A stretch of DNA of 39,923 bases from assembly GCA_011389735.1 (NCBI GenBank), contig JAABTS010000036.1:1-39923 (forward strand). The letters are read 5' to 3'. Below are positions 16,111 to 24,848 of the stretch, one piece after another. A program made the translations under genes and the position numbers. The DNA comes from Desulfobacteraceae bacterium (GTDB lineage: Bacteria > Desulfobacterota > Desulfobacteria > Desulfobacterales > JAABTS01). The notes beneath the pieces are model-generated. The model was not told the origin of the DNA, made no database searches, and worked only from the letters and a program-made list of their open reading frames with translations. The first letter of the stretch is position 1, and every line of letters starts with the position of its first letter.

Positions 16111-17334
16111 TCAGTCAATCAACCCCAATTCGGAATTGAGGAGAATCAGGGCGGTAGCGGCTGCCTCCCTGGGAAACGGATGATCCAGATTGGGCGATCC
16201 GAATCGCATCAACAACGGAAACGGATCATAGGACATATCCCAATGATGCGCGTTTAACATCGCCAGATCCGTGCTCATGGGGATGCTCAATTTGGCTGCG
16301 GCCTGAGTCAACTGCATGTCGTTGTTCGAATCATATTTATTGAGTTCCAGGACGCCCTGAACCTGAAAATAGGGGACCTTCATGATGCTTGTCGATCCGG
16401 TGACGTTGAAAAAGGGAATGTTCATGTCGTCCAGCGCGTCCCTGTGATCCGCAACGTATTTTTCCCTGCACATGGTCGTCAAATCATATACCGCTTCCTT
16501 GATATTGAATTCCTCAAACCGTCTGAGCAGCCCTTTTTCGTTGATAATGGGAAACAATCGGAGAAGGTAATTTTCGATGGTTTTTTCCACCAGCGGCAGT
16601 TCCATATCCTTGATGGACAGATAAATGTTGTCCGCCAGAGGCGATCCGCCGACGGCGCCTCCCCAATTGATCACGGATCGAATTCGGTCTTTCAAATCCG
16701 GACGAGCCATAAGCAGTTTCATAATATCGGGGGATCCTTTGCTGTAGCCCATCAAAAAAATATCTCCCGGCGGAACCGCCTCCTGTTCCGGTATCAGCTT
16801 GAGATCGGCGGTAAACCCCAGCCCGCGTTCAACGGCGTTCAACAAATCCGGAATATTGGCCTCGCTGCTTCGCATTGGATGGGAATCCGCCCGCAAGATA
16901 CGGATATTCAATTTTTTGGATACGATAGGAAACGGCGTTTGAAATGCTCGGACCGGAAGCATCCCCGTCAAGAGGCCGGGGCAGAAAACAAGCGTGGTGT
17001 TGAATGATTCCGGATACTCAGTGTCCGGCATTTCAATGGACCATTCGCGGATTTCGTCCCCTTTTAGAAACCTTTCCGAAATTTTTTGCCTATCGCTCCG
17101 GGTGTCCTTTTTGCGGAACAAACCGTTTCCCGCAGCGACGTTCAGAGCGTTTTCGTCCTTGACCGCCTCGGAAAGAAATATATTCCGGAATCGCTTTCCG
17201 CACCATTCCTTGATAAAAGGATGAACGAAAGCGCGTTTATCTTCCTGGACGGCTTTTCTCACCCCGTTGATCACAAACGCATAATCTTCTTTTGTATATG
17301 CGGCCTTAAGTTCATTTATACCTTCGGTATTCAT
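16111..17334 (-). CDS. Putative alpha/beta-fold serine hydrolase
   Basis: A 407-residue protein. The ATG at 17334 is preceded by GGAAAGGA; an upstream in-frame ATG at 17379 has no such site. The stretch LVFCPGLLTGMLP, then FLMGYSKGSPD, suggests an alpha/beta hydrolase with the nucleophile Ser in GYSKG. NAHHWDMSYDPF near the end could supply the His, and an Asp lies nearby. No signal peptide or membrane segment is obvious. The substrate could be an ester of a lipid or glycan, given the acyltransferases on both sides, but this is inference. It converges with the hexapeptide acyltransferase, with only 20 nt between the stops. Confidence 0.6.
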   Translation of the reverse strand: MNTEGINELKAAYTKEDYAFVINGVRKAVQEDKRAFVHPFIKEWCGKRFRNIFLSEAVKDENALNVAAGNGLFRKKDTRSDRQKISERFLKGDEIREWSIEMPDTEYPESFNTTLVFCPGLLTGMLPVRAFQTPFPIVSKKLNIRILRADSHPMRSSEANIPDLLNAVERGLGFTADLKLIPEQEAVPPGDIFLMGYSKGSPDIMKLLMARPDLKDRIRSVINWGGAVGGSPLADNIYLSIKDMELPLVEKTIENYLLRLFPIINEKGLLRRFEEFNIKEAVYDLTTMCREKYVADHRDALDDMNIPFFNVTGSTSIMKVPYFQVQGVLELNKYDSNNDMQLTQAAAKLSIPMSTDLAMLNAHHWDMSYDPFPLLMRFGSPNLDHPFPREAAATALILLNSELGLID

Positions 17335-17402
17335 AAAATTCCTTTCCAAACAATTCATCGATGATCTGGCACCCTTCATTTCTTGTTTACAGTTTCATCA
17401 AA

Positions 17403-17432
17403 ATCGGGATCGGGATCGGGATCGGGATCGAA
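17403..17432. repeat. Hexanucleotide tandem repeat ATCGGG
   Basis: Four perfect copies of ATCGGG followed by degenerating ATCGAAATCG units. It is a short low-complexity run just upstream of the hydrolase gene. Confidence 0.85.
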
Positions 17433-17529
17433 ATCGTAATAATTCGATACCGATGCCGATTTGGGAAGTGTAAACTATTTATCAGCATTTATGAAAGATG
17501 CCAATGATCTTATAAATCCATTGCGAAAA

Positions 17530-17605
17530 ACTCCTCACGCTCCAAGGAATTTGCAATCTCCGTCGGCCACGGAAGGGACACGCGGGTTACAAACCAGCTT
17601 AGAGC
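17530..17605 (-). repeat. Palindromic dispersed repeat, GTTTGCAACCC family, copy 2
   Basis: On the minus strand it reads GCTGGTTTGTAACCCGCG, then GTGTCCCTTCC, GGAGATTGCAAATTCC and GAGCGTGAGGAG, matching the copies at 6509 and 24718. An adjacent partial arm (GGGGATTTGCAACCCCCGG) lies at 17618-17640. Confidence 0.75.
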
Positions 17606-17678
17606 AAAAGAACCGTTCAGAGGGGATTTGCAACCCCCGGCTTACCTTGGCGCTCCGGCCGATCTTGAAGCCAGCCCC

Positions 17679-18638
17679 CTATTTGATGCTTTCAACGGTT
17701 TCGGCCAGAGATTTTTCAGGCTCGAAACCGGTCGCGGTTCTGAAGGACGTTCCGTCGATATTGAGCATATACTGAAAATAGCTCAGGCCCGACACCGGAA
17801 AGGGAAATGATTCCATCCCGAACAGGCGCCGCCCGAGTTTGTAAATGGCCGGGGCCACAAACCGGATAGTATTTTTGGCCAGCGGGGCGGGCAGGGGGAT
17901 TCGCTTGAGGCCCGCTTCGTCCGCCAGAACCGGCAAAGGTAGAGATCCCGGCCCGGTAACATTGTAAATCCCTTTAACTCCGGGCTGTAAGGCGATTTCC
18001 ACAGCGGAAACCACATCGTCTTCATGAATGACCTGCATCATGGGATTGAAGCCCATTACGGAGGGCGCTGCTTTCAGTTTCAGGTAGGTATTCAGCAGCC
18101 CCCGGGTTTTGGGGCCTAAAATGTTGACCGGCCTTAGAATCACGGTTTCGATTTCAGGAGCGGCCCAAAACAATTCCGTACACATCAGATCGACTTCGAC
18201 AATGGACGTGTTTTCTTTGAAAATCCGGCCTCCGTTCAAAGGGGAGTTTTCTTTCAGACGCATGATGTTTCCCGGAAGGGCGCCGTAAACACTGTGTTCG
18301 CTAAGGAGGACGAATTTTTTGACTTGATACTCCATCACCCGATTCAGCACTGATCTGGCCGCGATGATATTTTGTTCGTGGAGCTTTTCCGGAGTAAGCG
18401 TGTAATTTTTGCTTACCGCCAGATGGATGACGCTGTTTATGGATTTCCTGTGCTTGTAAAAGAGGTTGGTAAAGCCGCGCTTTCGGATATCCGTTTTATG
18501 AAAGGTAAAATTGGTTTTCGGCGCGGCGCCCTTCCAGGTCTTTTTGTCGATTCCGATGACGTTGCGGGTTTGTGCGAGTTTTTCGGCCAGCAGCCTTCCC
18601 ATGGCGGAGCAGACCCCGGTAATGACGATTGTCTCCAT
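17679..18638 (-). CDS. Atypical extended SDR / NAD-dependent epimerase-like protein
   Basis: A 319-residue extended SDR. The N-terminal Rossmann motif VITGVCSAMGRLLAEKL is TGxxxxxG-like, and the NAD-side residues and fold order are kept (IHLAVSKN, LLSEHSVYG, VILRPVNILGP, IHEDDVVSAV, YNVTGPG). Where active members have YxxxK ahead of the conserved Glu, this protein reads VEVDLMCTE, so both catalytic residues appear lost. It may bind NAD(P) or a ligand without oxidoreductase chemistry. It starts 12 nt after the acyltransferase gene and ends in TAG. It is the last gene of the fadL operon. Confidence 0.8.
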   Translation of the reverse strand: METIVITGVCSAMGRLLAEKLAQTRNVIGIDKKTWKGAAPKTNFTFHKTDIRKRGFTNLFYKHRKSINSVIHLAVSKNYTLTPEKLHEQNIIAARSVLNRVMEYQVKKFVLLSEHSVYGALPGNIMRLKENSPLNGGRIFKENTSIVEVDLMCTELFWAAPEIETVILRPVNILGPKTRGLLNTYLKLKAAPSVMGFNPMMQVIHEDDVVSAVEIALQPGVKGIYNVTGPGSLPLPVLADEAGLKRIPLPAPLAKNTIRFVAPAIYKLGRRLFGMESFPFPVSGLSYFQYMLNIDGTSFRTATGFEPEKSLAETVESIK

Positions 18639-18650
18639 AGTTCATTTCCC

Positions 18651-19487
18651 TTAAAATATCGATTTACGGCTTTTCAATCCCTTATCGATCAGATTCCGGA
18701 TTTCCGATTTCACTCTTTCCACGTTGTTTTCGACCACATCGTCGTCAAACGGGTCGTCCTTGAACAGCATGGGATTTCCAAAATATACGGAACATTTCAC
18801 CGGCATCGGAATAATCCCGGTGGGCGACAGGGGTAGGTAGGGCATGCCCGCGATTTTGGCGAGAGGCTCCATTCTCGAAAAACTGACAACCATTTCTTCT
18901 CCGCCGATAAATCCGAAAGGGACAATGGGCGTCCGGGTTTCAAGAGCGATTTTCATGAAGCCCAGTCCGAACTTGTAAAGCTTGTAGCGGTCAAAAAAGA
19001 CTTTGCCTCCCGCGTTTTCGCCTTCCGGAAACACCATGACGCCCCGGTCTTCGTTCAATAGTTTGACACAATTTTCGTAGGCTCCGGTCACCTGGCCCAA
19101 TCTCGGCATGAGATCGGCGTAGAACGGAGCATAAGAAAAAAAATCGCCGACCATGGCGTGAACGAATCTGGGAGGATCGGCGTTCATGAGCATAACGGTT
19201 CCGATAAGCATTCCGTCATAAGCGAATTGTCCGGAATGGTTGCCGACCAGCATGAACCGCCCCTCAGGGATGTTGGACAGGCCCGAAACGGTGGTTCTGA
19301 AATAACGCCTGTTCAAAAACCAGCTTATGGCTATCTGGCGTTTGATCCAATCCAGGCTGTATCCCCATTCGCTGTATCCCCATTCATTGCAGGTTTCCCG
19401 GATAGTCTGCTCCACTTTCGCGTCGACCTCCGCGGGAATCCTGCCGTCAATCTTTTTTTTGACGGCATCGATGACTCGTCCGATCAT
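18651..19487 (-). CDS. Lysophospholipid acyltransferase (LPLAT/PlsC-like)
   Basis: A 278-residue acyltransferase that would acylate a lysolipid or glycerol-type acceptor at the inner membrane face. NHSGQFAYDG (N83, H84, D91) is the catalytic His/Asp block, with the wider H-x6-D spacing seen in MGAT-like LPLATs rather than HX4D. FPEGENAGG (from 153) is the acyl-acceptor or phosphate-binding block, and TPIVPFGFIG is block IV. The ATG at 19487 has the excellent site TAAGGAGG; upstream in-frame codons are unlikely. A five-codon duplication gives EWGYSEWGYS near residues 35-44. It lies between the 5'-nucleotidase and SDR genes. Confidence 0.88.
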   Translation of the reverse strand: MIGRVIDAVKKKIDGRIPAEVDAKVEQTIRETCNEWGYSEWGYSLDWIKRQIAISWFLNRRYFRTTVSGLSNIPEGRFMLVGNHSGQFAYDGMLIGTVMLMNADPPRFVHAMVGDFFSYAPFYADLMPRLGQVTGAYENCVKLLNEDRGVMVFPEGENAGGKVFFDRYKLYKFGLGFMKIALETRTPIVPFGFIGGEEMVVSFSRMEPLAKIAGMPYLPLSPTGIIPMPVKCSVYFGNPMLFKDDPFDDDVVENNVERVKSEIRNLIDKGLKSRKSIF

Positions 19488-19534
19488 TTTCGCCTCCTTA
19501 TATATACGCCATGAATTCGGCGGCCCTGTTTCAA

Positions 19535-22255
19535 TTATGGATGGGACACGCGGCCTAACGATCCGGCGCCGTAATCCGTATCCGTAATGATTCCACCCAG
19601 CGCTCCGTTTGCCGCAGGTTCGGCCAGGTAAAGGAGAAGAGCCTGCCATTCCTTGACTTCCTGAACTCCGGGCGCTCCGCCTAACACGTCGGGGTCGCCG
19701 TCGATTCGGGCTTTCAGCATTTGAGCTTCCGTCTCGATGTCTTTCAGATCAAGATTGGTAAAATCGGACTGAATCGGATTGAATTTCGGTTTGATCGGAA
19801 TATCCAGCATGGCCAAACCCATCTGCATGATGTCGCTGTTGAGCAGCATCAGAGAATAAATGTCCACAACGCAGGGGTAGAAGACATCATCTTGCACCGG
19901 CGTGGTTTCGCCCTTGCACTGGTAATCATCGGGCGCGTAAACTTCGACGTCGGACACCTGGTAGCCGCCTTCGGGTCCGTTATGCGACCATTTGACTCCG
20001 GACATATTCATGTAATACGCGCCGCTGATATTGTTCAAGATGAACAGAAGCGTTTTTTGGGCGTCGTCGCCCTGCGCAAGAGCGGCTTTGAAGTCCGAAT
20101 CTTCGGATGCGATGACATAGGCGGTAAACCGGCAGATATTTTTAAGTTCCGCGCCGCTGACATACACGAGCATCATTGGATAACCGGGCATCACAAGGCT
20201 TTGATCCGTCGCGGGCGTCATACCCAGGGGCAATACGCTGAAAGCGTCCGCAAAGCTGACATCCTGGCCGTATTCGAAGGCCCCTCGAATCACGCCGTTG
20301 CCGATAAGCCCGACGGTCGGCGTGGTCAAAACGCCCAGGGAAACCGGCAGATTCAATAAATAGCGAACCGCGTCGGAGGTCAGGTTTCCCATTCCGGATT
20401 CTCCCGCGCGGCCGGGCATGCCCAGGTTTCCGGTTTTGCAATAGGCGAGGGGAGCTTCCAGGGAAAGTTCCGGGTCGATGTCCTTGAGCCCCTTATTTAG
20501 AGCGGCGTCCACTTCATCGATAACGGTCTGGACCCAGGGGGCGCCCATGAAACGATCGTCGATGGGAATATTGGTCAATGCGGCGGTTTCGATGGCTTTC
20601 GCCGATTTTCGATAGGTGATGTCCAGCCGGGCGAGGTTTTTGCCGTATGATCCCGCGCAGATAATCCTAACCCCGTTTCGTTCTACTACGGAACGCGTGG
20701 TTTCATGGTCGTGGCCCGAAGCGATAATGTCTATACCCGGCGCAGCGTCCGCCAGATCGATATCGTCGCCTTCGGGAGATTCATTGGGATTCTGAATTCC
20801 GGAATGGCTAAGAGCGATTACGATATCCACGCCTAGATTGTTTTTGAGATGATCGACCCGCGCCTTGATGAATTCCGTATCATGGTTGAACGTCACCGGC
20901 GGAGCGGCGGGGGCGTAGGTGTCCGAGCTTTCGCCCATCAGGCCGATAAAGCCGATTTTGCAACCATTGGGAAGCTGCATCACCATGTCTTCGCGGATAA
21001 CGCCTTTGCGTTTCAAATCTTCCAGGGCGTCATCGGATGTGCCGGGTTTTCCGTCCATGACGGTATTGGTTGCGATGATCGGCACATCAAATCCCGCCTT
21101 GATTCCGTTGTCAAGGATCAGCCCCAGCCCTACCGGAGAATAGTCGAATTCATGGTTTCCGATTGTCGTTGCGTCATAGTCCATCATATCCAAAAACCGA
21201 AGAGACACCGGATCTTCGACGGTCAGGTCATAAGCTGTTCCCATGAGAAAATCCCCGGAATCGATCAGCACCACGGGTATGTTTTCAAGCCTGCGTTCTT
21301 CCCGGACGTCTTCGATTTTAGAGGCCAGCCGGGAGTAGCCGCCTTTAACGTCGTCGTCGTTCGTTGTCAGGGGAGTGTAGTCAGCGTGAACACCGTAGCC
21401 GCTCGCCCGGTTATGCAAATCCGTGGTTTGCAGGAGGGTGAACGTGCATGTGTCCACTCCGGTGTCAGGCAAAGGTGAGTACGATGCGCTCAAAAAATGG
21501 GCGCTCAGGCCGGAAGCGTCGGACGGCGTCAACCCTGTGAGGTTCGCGGATGACGCTGCAAATTCGGTGAGGGCGTCGGCCAGGGCCTGTCTTGCGGATG
21601 CGAATGAACTCACGTCGGCGCCCGGAGCGATAAACGAAGATGCTCCGATCATGGCGGTGTAATTCGTGATTACGGAATCCGACGATTGGGTTGGTTTTGA
21701 GGGATCGTTCGGCGTTACGGTAGTTATCAGATCCGTAGCGCCCGTCCCGCCGACCAGCACGGACGCCTGCTTGTTGGCGGCGGCTATTCGTTCGACGGTC
21801 AAACCGTTAAAGGCCGACATGGCGTAATCCGCCGCCAGTTCAGTCAGATAGTTGACCGACAGAGTCATTTTCCCGGCGGCGTTTGTAAGCACCGCCCTCA
21901 ACGGCGACAGCAAAGGCTTCATAGTTCCGTCGCGTTCATCGATGTATTCGCCTCCGGATACTTCGATCAACGCCGGGCCCCGGTAAGTTCCGATATTGAC
22001 CGTAAACCCGCCGTCCGCGTTTGTCGTTCCCGATCCCAAAGGTATGTCGTCGTAAATTCCGTCCATGATTTTGTATATATTCACGGCGGCTCCGGACACC
22101 GGCCCTTTTAAGGCCTGCCCGGTAATCACCGTCTGCTCGACGCCGGACGGATCGTCCCCGCAACCCGCGGATAGAAAAATAAAACAAATAGCCATACAGG
22201 CCATGAAACCGTAAACGGTATTTCGTATCAGTCGATCTCGATCATTGGTTTTCAT
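19535..22255 (-). CDS. 5'-nucleotidase/metallophosphatase lipoprotein
   Basis: A 906-residue exported enzyme. The signal ends in lipobox LSAGC (C32). Residues ~40-260 form a beta-rich, carboxypeptidase-regulatory-like N-terminal part (ITGQALKGPVSGAAVNIY) and a helical stretch. The calcineurin-type metallophosphatase domain follows: TTDLHN (D279, H281), then GNHEFDYSP, then SHSGIQN and SGHDHET, which together bind two metals. After it comes a 5'-nucleotidase C-terminal domain (GNLTSDAVRYLL). It would hydrolyse nucleotides or related phosphoesters in the periplasm or at the surface. GGGAGGG precedes the ATG. It starts 24 nt after the fadL-like gene. The long N-terminal extension is unusual for UshA-type enzymes. 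Confidence 0.88.
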   Translation of the reverse strand: MKTNDRDRLIRNTVYGFMACMAICFIFLSAGCGDDPSGVEQTVITGQALKGPVSGAAVNIYKIMDGIYDDIPLGSGTTNADGGFTVNIGTYRGPALIEVSGGEYIDERDGTMKPLLSPLRAVLTNAAGKMTLSVNYLTELAADYAMSAFNGLTVERIAAANKQASVLVGGTGATDLITTVTPNDPSKPTQSSDSVITNYTAMIGASSFIAPGADVSSFASARQALADALTEFAASSANLTGLTPSDASGLSAHFLSASYSPLPDTGVDTCTFTLLQTTDLHNRASGYGVHADYTPLTTNDDDVKGGYSRLASKIEDVREERRLENIPVVLIDSGDFLMGTAYDLTVEDPVSLRFLDMMDYDATTIGNHEFDYSPVGLGLILDNGIKAGFDVPIIATNTVMDGKPGTSDDALEDLKRKGVIREDMVMQLPNGCKIGFIGLMGESSDTYAPAAPPVTFNHDTEFIKARVDHLKNNLGVDIVIALSHSGIQNPNESPEGDDIDLADAAPGIDIIASGHDHETTRSVVERNGVRIICAGSYGKNLARLDITYRKSAKAIETAALTNIPIDDRFMGAPWVQTVIDEVDAALNKGLKDIDPELSLEAPLAYCKTGNLGMPGRAGESGMGNLTSDAVRYLLNLPVSLGVLTTPTVGLIGNGVIRGAFEYGQDVSFADAFSVLPLGMTPATDQSLVMPGYPMMLVYVSGAELKNICRFTAYVIASEDSDFKAALAQGDDAQKTLLFILNNISGAYYMNMSGVKWSHNGPEGGYQVSDVEVYAPDDYQCKGETTPVQDDVFYPCVVDIYSLMLLNSDIMQMGLAMLDIPIKPKFNPIQSDFTNLDLKDIETEAQMLKARIDGDPDVLGGAPGVQEVKEWQALLLYLAEPAANGALGGIITDTDYGAGSLGRVSHP

Positions 22256-22279
22256 TTTTCAACCCTCCCGGCGTATTTG

Positions 22280-23605
22280 TTAAAATCGATAAGCAAGATT
22301 GAGCCCGACCTGATGGGTCAAGCCGTCGGTGACTTCCGCATCCTGATATTTGAAAACTTTTTCATCTTTGGGAATATCCCGGTCGACAAGAATGACGGCC
22401 GCATAATGGGCGTCCACGCTGATTTTTTCATAATTCCAGCCGCCGCCGAAGGTAAACATGTGGCGGTCGTTGTCCGGCAGCACGTAATCGACCGTATCAT
22501 TGGGAACGGGAGATTCGTCGAATAGATATCCGCATCTCGCGGACCACGTCGAATTCACCAGATATTCAAGCCCCAGCCGATAGGTATAGGCGTCTTTCCA
22601 TTTCAATTCCCGCTTGACTTCCCCCAATTGATTCCCGAATTTATAGAGCAGATCACTGTAACGCGACCATCGGGTTCGAACGATATCGGCTTCCACCGTA
22701 AGATCGTCCCTGATCCGATAAGCGGCTCCCAGCGCCCATATATCCGGAAGTTCGAGTTTGGCGCTGATGCTGCAATCGTACACCAGGGGGCGCAAGGACA
22801 GGGATTGGGTTTCCGGAACATTTTCAAATTCGACGTCGCCGTTGAGATCGTGGTCGGACCAGGATCTATAGGTCAGGCCGAACATGAGCTTGTCCGTGGG
22901 TTGATACCGAAGCCCCAGATTAAACCTCCACCGCGTATCATCCAATTCAGCGGACTGGTCGATGTCCGGCAGGTTGTCAAAATCTTCGGCGTACTGGTAT
23001 TCATACAGTTTTTCAGCGTTTTCCTTATCCAAACCAATCTGCTGAAGCCCTTGAACCACCAGCTCCTTAGGCTTGATTTTGGATTCGGAAAGCACGTTGA
23101 CCCATTGCACGGAAACCCCTACGCCGATCGATACGGTTTCGGACGCTTTGAAAATCAGATTCGGGTTGACCTCCATACAGGTGATGACGGAATTATACAC
23201 ATTGTACCTGCCGGGCCAATTTTCATCGTATTCGTTTCCCAGTCCGAAAGGAGAGAACACGCCGAGCCCAAACCACATATCGTCGTTTATCTTGTGAGTT
23301 CCATAAAAATAAGGAACGATCCAGGTTTCGTCTTCCAGACCGGTCTCCCGTCCGTCATCGAATTTAATTGTAAAATCCGCTGTATAGGTGTTGGCGCCGA
23401 TCATAACCTGAGTTCCTTCCAGTTGTGTGACGCCGGCGGGATTAAAAAAGACGGCCGACGGATCGTCCGCTTGAGCCACAAAGGCGCTGCAAAACGCCGA
23501 CGCGCGGGATGAGTTTTCGTATAGCGCAAATCCGTTCCCGAACACCTGCGCAGCCGATACAAAAATCATCCCGACCATGATTATCACCATCACCTGATGC
23601 TTCAT
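22280..23605 (-). CDS. OmpP1/FadL-family outer membrane transporter
   Basis: A 441-residue outer-membrane beta-barrel for uptake of long-chain fatty acids or other hydrophobic compounds. The signal peptide ends at VSAAQVFG, and the mature N-terminus NGFALYENSSRASAFCSAFV, then AQADDPSAVFFNPAGVTQLEG, is the family hallmark (hatch segment and NPA motif). The protein ends in an aromatic residue (LNLAYRF), as outer-membrane barrels do. The ATG at 23605 is preceded by GAGGAGG; an ATG nine codons upstream is less likely. It is the first gene of a minus-strand operon with the nucleotidase, LPLAT and SDR. Confidence 0.93.
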   Translation of the reverse strand: MKHQVMVIIMVGMIFVSAAQVFGNGFALYENSSRASAFCSAFVAQADDPSAVFFNPAGVTQLEGTQVMIGANTYTADFTIKFDDGRETGLEDETWIVPYFYGTHKINDDMWFGLGVFSPFGLGNEYDENWPGRYNVYNSVITCMEVNPNLIFKASETVSIGVGVSVQWVNVLSESKIKPKELVVQGLQQIGLDKENAEKLYEYQYAEDFDNLPDIDQSAELDDTRWRFNLGLRYQPTDKLMFGLTYRSWSDHDLNGDVEFENVPETQSLSLRPLVYDCSISAKLELPDIWALGAAYRIRDDLTVEADIVRTRWSRYSDLLYKFGNQLGEVKRELKWKDAYTYRLGLEYLVNSTWSARCGYLFDESPVPNDTVDYVLPDNDRHMFTFGGGWNYEKISVDAHYAAVILVDRDIPKDEKVFKYQDAEVTDGLTHQVGLNLAYRF

Positions 23606-24262
23606 AATGCGTTCCTCCTCTAATACGATCATTAAACGTTAACTGGAAATCAGGCAAGATTCCTATAAAGGCGATTGACACGGCCTTGTTTTCAAAATCG
23701 GCCCGCAACACATTGAACTACGTTCCCAAACCACAACCGGTGAGACGCGCCGGCGTAAGATTCGGTTTCGCGCCGGTTGGATGCTTATCCGGAAATCGTG
23801 GTTCCGCAACCATATGTTTCGTTTTGAATTTTCAGCCTTACAGCATTGCCGCTTTACAGGTTATCGAGCGCACAAAAAAAGCTTTCCGGAAATATTATTT
23901 CTGAAAAACATATACGTTTCAGGCAATTCATTTCACCAACGGAGCCTGGCCACGACATCCGTCGTATTCTCCCGAACCGGCCAGCTTGCAAAATGCATTT
24001 CCTGCAGCGCTATATAAAAGGTTGCGAATAAAAAGTCAAAATGTTTTTCCATCCCTGCATTCAATCCGGCCTGATTCAGACGGCCGCTCAAACCCGGTTC
24101 GAACAAAGGTTGATCCATTATTCGTTTTCATGTATATATATGAAAAACAGTGTTGGCCTCAATGGCGCAAAAAAACGGAACACTCATTTAATCGCTATAA
24201 ATATTGTTCGCACGTCTCAGGCCGGCAACGCAGTGAAATTCAATTTCCGGAAGACTATAACA
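23606..24262. other. Intergenic region with partial inverted-arm elements
   Basis: This divergent gap between the fadL-like gene (-) and arfB (+) has no credible gene. It contains a degenerate inverted-arm copy around 23815-23912 (GAATTTTCAG ... ATTATTTCTGAAAAACATATA) and a right arm ending directly at arfB. The stretch GTTTTCAT-(8 nt)-ATGAAAA at 24124-24146 is a small hairpin. Confidence 0.6.
24190..24260 (-). repeat. Inverted-arm element, right arm abutting arfB
   Basis: It reads ATCGCTATAAATATTGTTCG, then a CAGGCCGGCAACGCAGTGAAA block, then TTCAATTTCCGGAAGACTATA. This is the reverse complement of the left-arm consensus. The arfB ATG begins 3 nt after the end of the arm, so the element supplies the gene's entire 5' leader. 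Confidence 0.65.
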
Positions 24263-24688
24263 ATGATTCAGATCACGGACGATATATACATCCCCGATTC
24301 CGAACTGCAATTCGATTTCATTCGAGGGTCGGGTCCGGGCGGACAGAATGTGAATAAAGTGGCGTCCGCCGTTCAATTGCGGTTTGACGCCGAAGCGTCG
24401 AATTCGATACCGGAGGATATGAAATCCCGGCTTAACCGTCTTGCGGGAAAACGCATGACCGAAAAAGGCGAATTGATCATTCACGCAAAAAAGTATCGGC
24501 AGCAGGAACAAAACCGTAAGGACGCGGTAGACCGATTCGTGCGCCTTCTACAAGCCGCCGCCCGGCCGCCAAGGCCCAGGCGAAGAACAAAGCCGTCGCG
24601 CGCAGCCAAAGAACGGAGAATTCAAAACAAACGGCAAACCGCTCAAAAAAAACAGCTTCGGCGGGATGTTCCATCTCAAGATGAATGA
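24263..24688 (+). CDS. arfB: Peptidyl-tRNA hydrolase ArfB (YaeJ), ribosome rescue
   Basis: A 141-residue codon-independent release factor that frees ribosomes stalled on non-stop mRNA. The GGQ loop is GSGPGGQNVNKVASAVQLRF (G26, G27, Q28), which catalyses peptidyl-tRNA hydrolysis. The C-terminal tail is strongly basic (RPPRPRRRTKPSRAAKERR), as needed to enter the empty mRNA channel. Length is normal. The chosen ATG gives the standard N-terminus MIQITDDIYIPDSEL; the frame is open further upstream through a repeat, but that part is not coding. There is no clear Shine-Dalgarno apart from CCGGAAG in the repeat arm. Confidence 0.92.
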   Translation: MIQITDDIYIPDSELQFDFIRGSGPGGQNVNKVASAVQLRFDAEASNSIPEDMKSRLNRLAGKRMTEKGELIIHAKKYRQQEQNRKDAVDRFVRLLQAAARPPRPRRRTKPSRAAKERRIQNKRQTAQKKQLRRDVPSQDE

Positions 24689-24717
24689 AACGGTTTCAAA
24701 ATTCACTCAACACGCTT

Positions 24718-24795
24718 CCGAGCTGGTTTGCAACCCGCTCGTCCCTCTCGCTGCCAACGGGGGTTGCATATCCCCTGGGAGCATGAGGAGGTTTT
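24718..24795 (+). repeat. Palindromic dispersed repeat, GTTTGCAACCC family, copy 3
   Basis: It reads GAGCTGGTTTGCAACCCGCT, then CGTCCCTCTCGC, GGGGGTTGCATATCCCC and GAGCATGAGGAGGTTTTCG, ending in TTCAGCCA. The inverted arms GGTTTGCAACCC and GGGGGTTGCATATC could pair. It lies between arfB and the exonuclease gene. Confidence 0.75.
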
Positions 24796-24815
24796 CGTTC
24801 AGCCACTAATGAAGA

Positions 24816-24847
24816 ATATATAAAGGATATATAAAGGATATATAAAG
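24816..24847 (+). promoter_or_regulatory. Tandemly repeated ribosome-binding leader of the ExoIII gene
   Basis: The 12-nt unit AAGGATATATAA occurs twice in tandem, preceded by a partial ATATATAA, and the last unit ends four nt before the ATG. Each copy carries AAGGA. Only the last is at a usual spacing from the start codon. Unit number could change by slippage. Confidence 0.6.
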
Positions 24848-24848
24848 C

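Larger units (their letters stand above)
17380..17678. other. Intergenic gap with a hexamer repeat and a palindromic repeat
   Basis: No gene is seen. The gap contains a short (ATCGGG)n run near 17403-17428 and a reverse-strand copy of the GTTTGCAACCC repeat. It separates the hydrolase gene from the fadL operon. Confidence 0.6.

Noticed and set aside
22628-23512. 294-codon plus-strand frame opposite the FadL-like gene
   Set aside because: It is a shadow frame; the minus-strand gene has a full set of FadL signatures and a strong ribosome-binding site.
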